A stretch of 64,000 nucleotides of DNA from JBEIQE01 sp040376705 (GTDB taxonomy: Bacteria; Pseudomonadota; Alphaproteobacteria; UBA2400), in assembly GCA_040376705.1 (NCBI GenBank), contig JBEIQE010000004.1:69015-133014 (forward strand), written 5' to 3'. A model generated the notes under the pieces. That model made no database searches, was not told the origin of the DNA, and was given only the letters and a program-made list of their open reading frames with translations. Within the stretch, counting starts at the first letter, position 1, and each line of letters starts with the position of its first letter. This document shows, piece after piece, positions 62,227 to 64,000 of the stretch. The position numbers were made by a program, and so were the translations under genes.

Positions 62227-62961
62227 ATGTTCATCGATGTTGCCGAGCTGCGCGAGTTCTATACCAGCCCCTTGGGGCAGCTGGCGCAGCGGCATTTACG
62301 CCGCAAAATAAGGCTTTTATGGCCAAGCCTGCGCGGCCAGCGGGTTTTGGCCCTCGGGTATGGCACGCCGGTACTGCGCCCCCTGCTCGATGAAGCCGAA
62401 CGCGTGATGGCCTTCATGCCCGCTCGCCAGGGCGTGGTTGCCTGGCCGCAGGAAGGGCCCAACCGCACAGCGCTGGTGGATGAAACCGGCCTACCACTGC
62501 TTGATGCCTCGGTTGACCGTATCATCCTCATGCACACTATTGAGTGCGCGCCACAGCTCGATGCCTTAATGGAGGAAGTCTGGCGTGTGCTCACCTCCAA
62601 CGGCCGCCTCATGGTGGTAGCCCCTAACCGCACCGGTTTGTGGGCGCGCTCGGAAGCCACGCCTTTTGGTGCGGGCGCCGCCTTCTCGGTACGCCAGATC
62701 AAACACCTCTTACGCCAGCACATGTTTATTCCCGAGCAGGACCAGCGCGCGCTGTTCTTCCCGCCTTGGGGCAGCAGCTTCTGGCGCTCGGCAGCCCCCG
62801 TGTGGGAGCGCTTTGGCGACCGTTGGTTTGGTGCCTTTGCCGGAGTTCATGTGATAGAGGCAGCAAAGCAACTCTATGCACCGGTAGGAAAGCGCGCACA
62901 AACAAAGGCTTACAGCTTACGCAACGCCAAAACGGCTCCGGCCGGATTAAGGGTAAGTTAA
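62227..62961 (+). CDS. SAM-dependent class I methyltransferase
   Basis: ATG 62227 (MFIDVAELREFYTSPLG) is preferred to an upstream frame at 62188. The 244-residue product has the SAM-binding VLALGYGT (motif I), LLDASVDRIILMHTIE and EVWRVLTSNGRLMVVAPN. The target is unknown. Relatives are often encoded beside gloB or hisC in alphaproteobacteria, and hisC is 1 kb away here. Confidence 0.87.
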   Translation: MFIDVAELREFYTSPLGQLAQRHLRRKIRLLWPSLRGQRVLALGYGTPVLRPLLDEAERVMAFMPARQGVVAWPQEGPNRTALVDETGLPLLDASVDRIILMHTIECAPQLDALMEEVWRVLTSNGRLMVVAPNRTGLWARSEATPFGAGAAFSVRQIKHLLRQHMFIPEQDQRALFFPPWGSSFWRSAAPVWERFGDRWFGAFAGVHVIEAAKQLYAPVGKRAQTKAYSLRNAKTAPAGLRVS

Positions 62962-62977
62962 CCGGTTTCCGGACACA

Positions 62978-62993
62978 TTAACTTTAGAGTTAA
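62978..62993. promoter_or_regulatory. Palindrome upstream of motA
   Basis: TTAACT/AGTTAA with a TTAG centre lies 32 bases before the motA ATG at 63026, at a place suitable for a regulator site or -35/-10 spacing element. The regulator is unknown. Confidence 0.35.
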
Positions 62994-63025
62994 AGTCCTC
63001 GTTAAGTCGTGCCTACAGGAACCTC

Positions 63026-63892
63026 ATGTTACCTATTATCGGTCTAGTCGTACTGTTCGTCTGCGTGTTCGGTATTTATATCCTACACGGCGGAAGTATC
63101 GATATTGTTCTGCACGCTGCCCCAGCCGAGTTGGGCACCATCTTCGGTGCGGCTATTGCCGCCATGATGATCGCGAATAGCGGTACTGTCATTAAAGCCA
63201 CCATGAAGGACCTCAAGCTCGCTTTTAAAGGTGCACACTGGAAGGCAGCCGACTACCGCGATCTGCTCTCGCTCATGTTCACCCTGTGCAAACTGATCAA
63301 GACCAAGGGTATTATCGCAGCTGAATCGCATATCGAAAAACCATCTGAAAGTGCCATTTTCCAGAAGTACCCCAAAATCATGCACGACCATTTCGCGCTC
63401 GACCTGATTACCGATACGCTGCGCATGATGACCATGAACTTCGAAAACGCGCTGCATGTTGAAGATCATATCAACCGCCAGCTCGAGAAGCACCATCACG
63501 AAAGCGGCAAACCCGGTGATGTCCTGCAGCAGATGGCCGACGGCCTGCCCGCCCTTGGTATTGTGGCCGCTGTTCTTGGCGTTATCAAAACCATGGCGTC
63601 GATTAACGAGCCGCCTGCGATTTTGGGTGCCATGATCGGCTCGGCGCTTGTAGGTACCTTCCTTGGCGTGTTCCTCGCTTACGGCATCGTTGGACCTCTC
63701 GCAGTCAAACTCAAGCTGGTTTATGAAGAGGACCACCAGTTCTACTTCATCATTCGTGATGTGCTGGTGAGCCACTTGCAGGGCAATGCCCCGCAGGTTT
63801 CGGTCGAAATTGGCCGCGGTAACGTGCCGAGCCATGTTCAGCCCAGCTTTGCCGAAGTCGAAGAAGCGCTTAACGCCATTCCGCCGCTGTAG
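63026..63892 (+). CDS. motA: Flagellar motor stator protein MotA
   Basis: Inner-membrane proton-channel subunit that drives flagellar rotation with MotB. 288 residues with four membrane segments (about 3-19, 34-52, 178-196 and 205-225), a large cytoplasmic loop (about 55-170), and conserved PALGIVAAVLGVIKTM and GTFLGVFLAYGIVGP. SD AGGAACC precedes the ATG. No motB follows directly; hisC begins instead. This implies a motile organism. Confidence 0.93.
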   Translation: MLPIIGLVVLFVCVFGIYILHGGSIDIVLHAAPAELGTIFGAAIAAMMIANSGTVIKATMKDLKLAFKGAHWKAADYRDLLSLMFTLCKLIKTKGIIAAESHIEKPSESAIFQKYPKIMHDHFALDLITDTLRMMTMNFENALHVEDHINRQLEKHHHESGKPGDVLQQMADGLPALGIVAAVLGVIKTMASINEPPAILGAMIGSALVGTFLGVFLAYGIVGPLAVKLKLVYEEDHQFYFIIRDVLVSHLQGNAPQVSVEIGRGNVPSHVQPSFAEVEEALNAIPPL

Positions 63893-63896
63893 TATG

Positions 63897-63922
63897 AATG
63901 GCTTTCCTCAAGGAGAGCCATT
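63897..63922 (+). promoter_or_regulatory. SD-burying hairpin before hisC
   Basis: AATGGCTTTCC (63897-63907) pairs with GGAGAGCCATT (63912-63922) in an 11-bp stem (one G-U pair), closed by a TCAA loop. It contains the hisC Shine-Dalgarno AAGGAG and ends at the base before ATG 63923. It has no T-run, so it is unlikely to be a simple terminator. Translational control is inferred. Confidence 0.6.
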
Positions 63923-64000
63923 ATGCAAAAGCCTACGCCCCGCCCCGGTATCATGGATATTGCCCCTTATGTGGGTGGCGAAGCCAAGGCGGCACCAGGC
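63923..64000 (+). CDS. hisC: Histidinol-phosphate aminotransferase, N-terminal fragment
   Basis: Only 26 codons are in the window; the frame is still open at its end. The start MQKPTPRPGIMDIAPYVGGE and the following KAAPG match the N-terminal signature of HisC, a PLP enzyme of histidine biosynthesis. SD AAGGAG lies within the hairpin just upstream. The assignment rests on this short signature. Confidence 0.8.
   Translation, partial: MQKPTPRPGIMDIAPYVGGEAKAAPG

Noticed and set aside
1..64000. tRNA, rRNA, transposase, integrase or CRISPR-associated genes
   Set aside because: Intergenic gaps were read through and none shows the needed structure or motifs. Not proof of absence without a covariance-model search.

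Overview
The window is one stretch of an alphaproteobacterial chromosome, probably from a flagellated, free-living, polyhydroxybutyrate-storing organism. The evidence is gene content and neighbourhood: an ELM1-like protein, trxB and a LysR gene in a row; ilvE divergent from an OmpR/EnvZ-type pair; CCA transferase, NUDIX and DUF1285 genes divergent from MoxR, DUF58 and BatA/DUF4159 genes; uvrC near pgsA; PhaR, PhaC, PhaA and PhaB; MotA; and HisC at the edge. Coding DNA is moderately GC-rich and tightly packed, with many 1-4 base start/stop overlaps. Many starts lack a Shine-Dalgarno (SD) site. I see no rRNA, tRNA, CRISPR array, transposase or prophage. The species cannot be named from the sequence.

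Layout. 0-2.2 kb: ELM1-like end, trxB, LysR gene. 2.3-2.6 kb: a non-coding chain of hairpins ending in a terminator (candidate small RNA), convergent with dps. 3.1-4.7 kb: two tandem TraX-family membrane proteins. 5.0-6.3 kb: aspartate aminotransferase. 6.4-9.6 kb: a YgiB/YgiC-type cluster with one ATP-grasp gene and three cysteine-patterned DUF1190-like proteins. 9.6-17.6 kb: uvrB, uvrC, two related exported proteins (the second cut by an in-frame TAG), marC and pgsA. 17.6-32 kb: ilvE with two membrane proteins, a two-component system, a HAD phosphatase, CCA transferase, NUDIX, DUF1285, and the four-gene MoxR operon.

32.1-43.0 kb is accessory and almost wholly made of exported proteins of unknown function. 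It holds a 606-residue Cys-rich secreted protein, a membrane-anchored protein, four tandem paralogous secreted proteins on the minus strand, and a divergent run of three lipoproteins and two acidic secreted proteins. It looks like a cell-envelope or surface system that I cannot assign to a known machine.

43-50.4 kb: leuA, two DUF4153 membrane proteins, and a nitroreductase plus LigB-type dioxygenase pair divergent from a DUF24/HxlR regulator, resembling quinone/catechol-sensing circuits. 50.4-61.8 kb is the PHB locus: phosphatase, phaR, TauE, a small basic-tailed protein, phaC, an unknown gene, phaA, then six tandem paralogous genes, then phaB. The six carry an HxD...H...R pattern typical of Fe(II)/2-oxoglutarate dioxygenases. 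They appear to have grown by duplication of a two-gene unit. This insertion between phaA and phaB is the strongest candidate here for an undescribed system. 61.8-64 kb: a small protein, a methyltransferase, motA, and the start of hisC behind an SD-burying hairpin.
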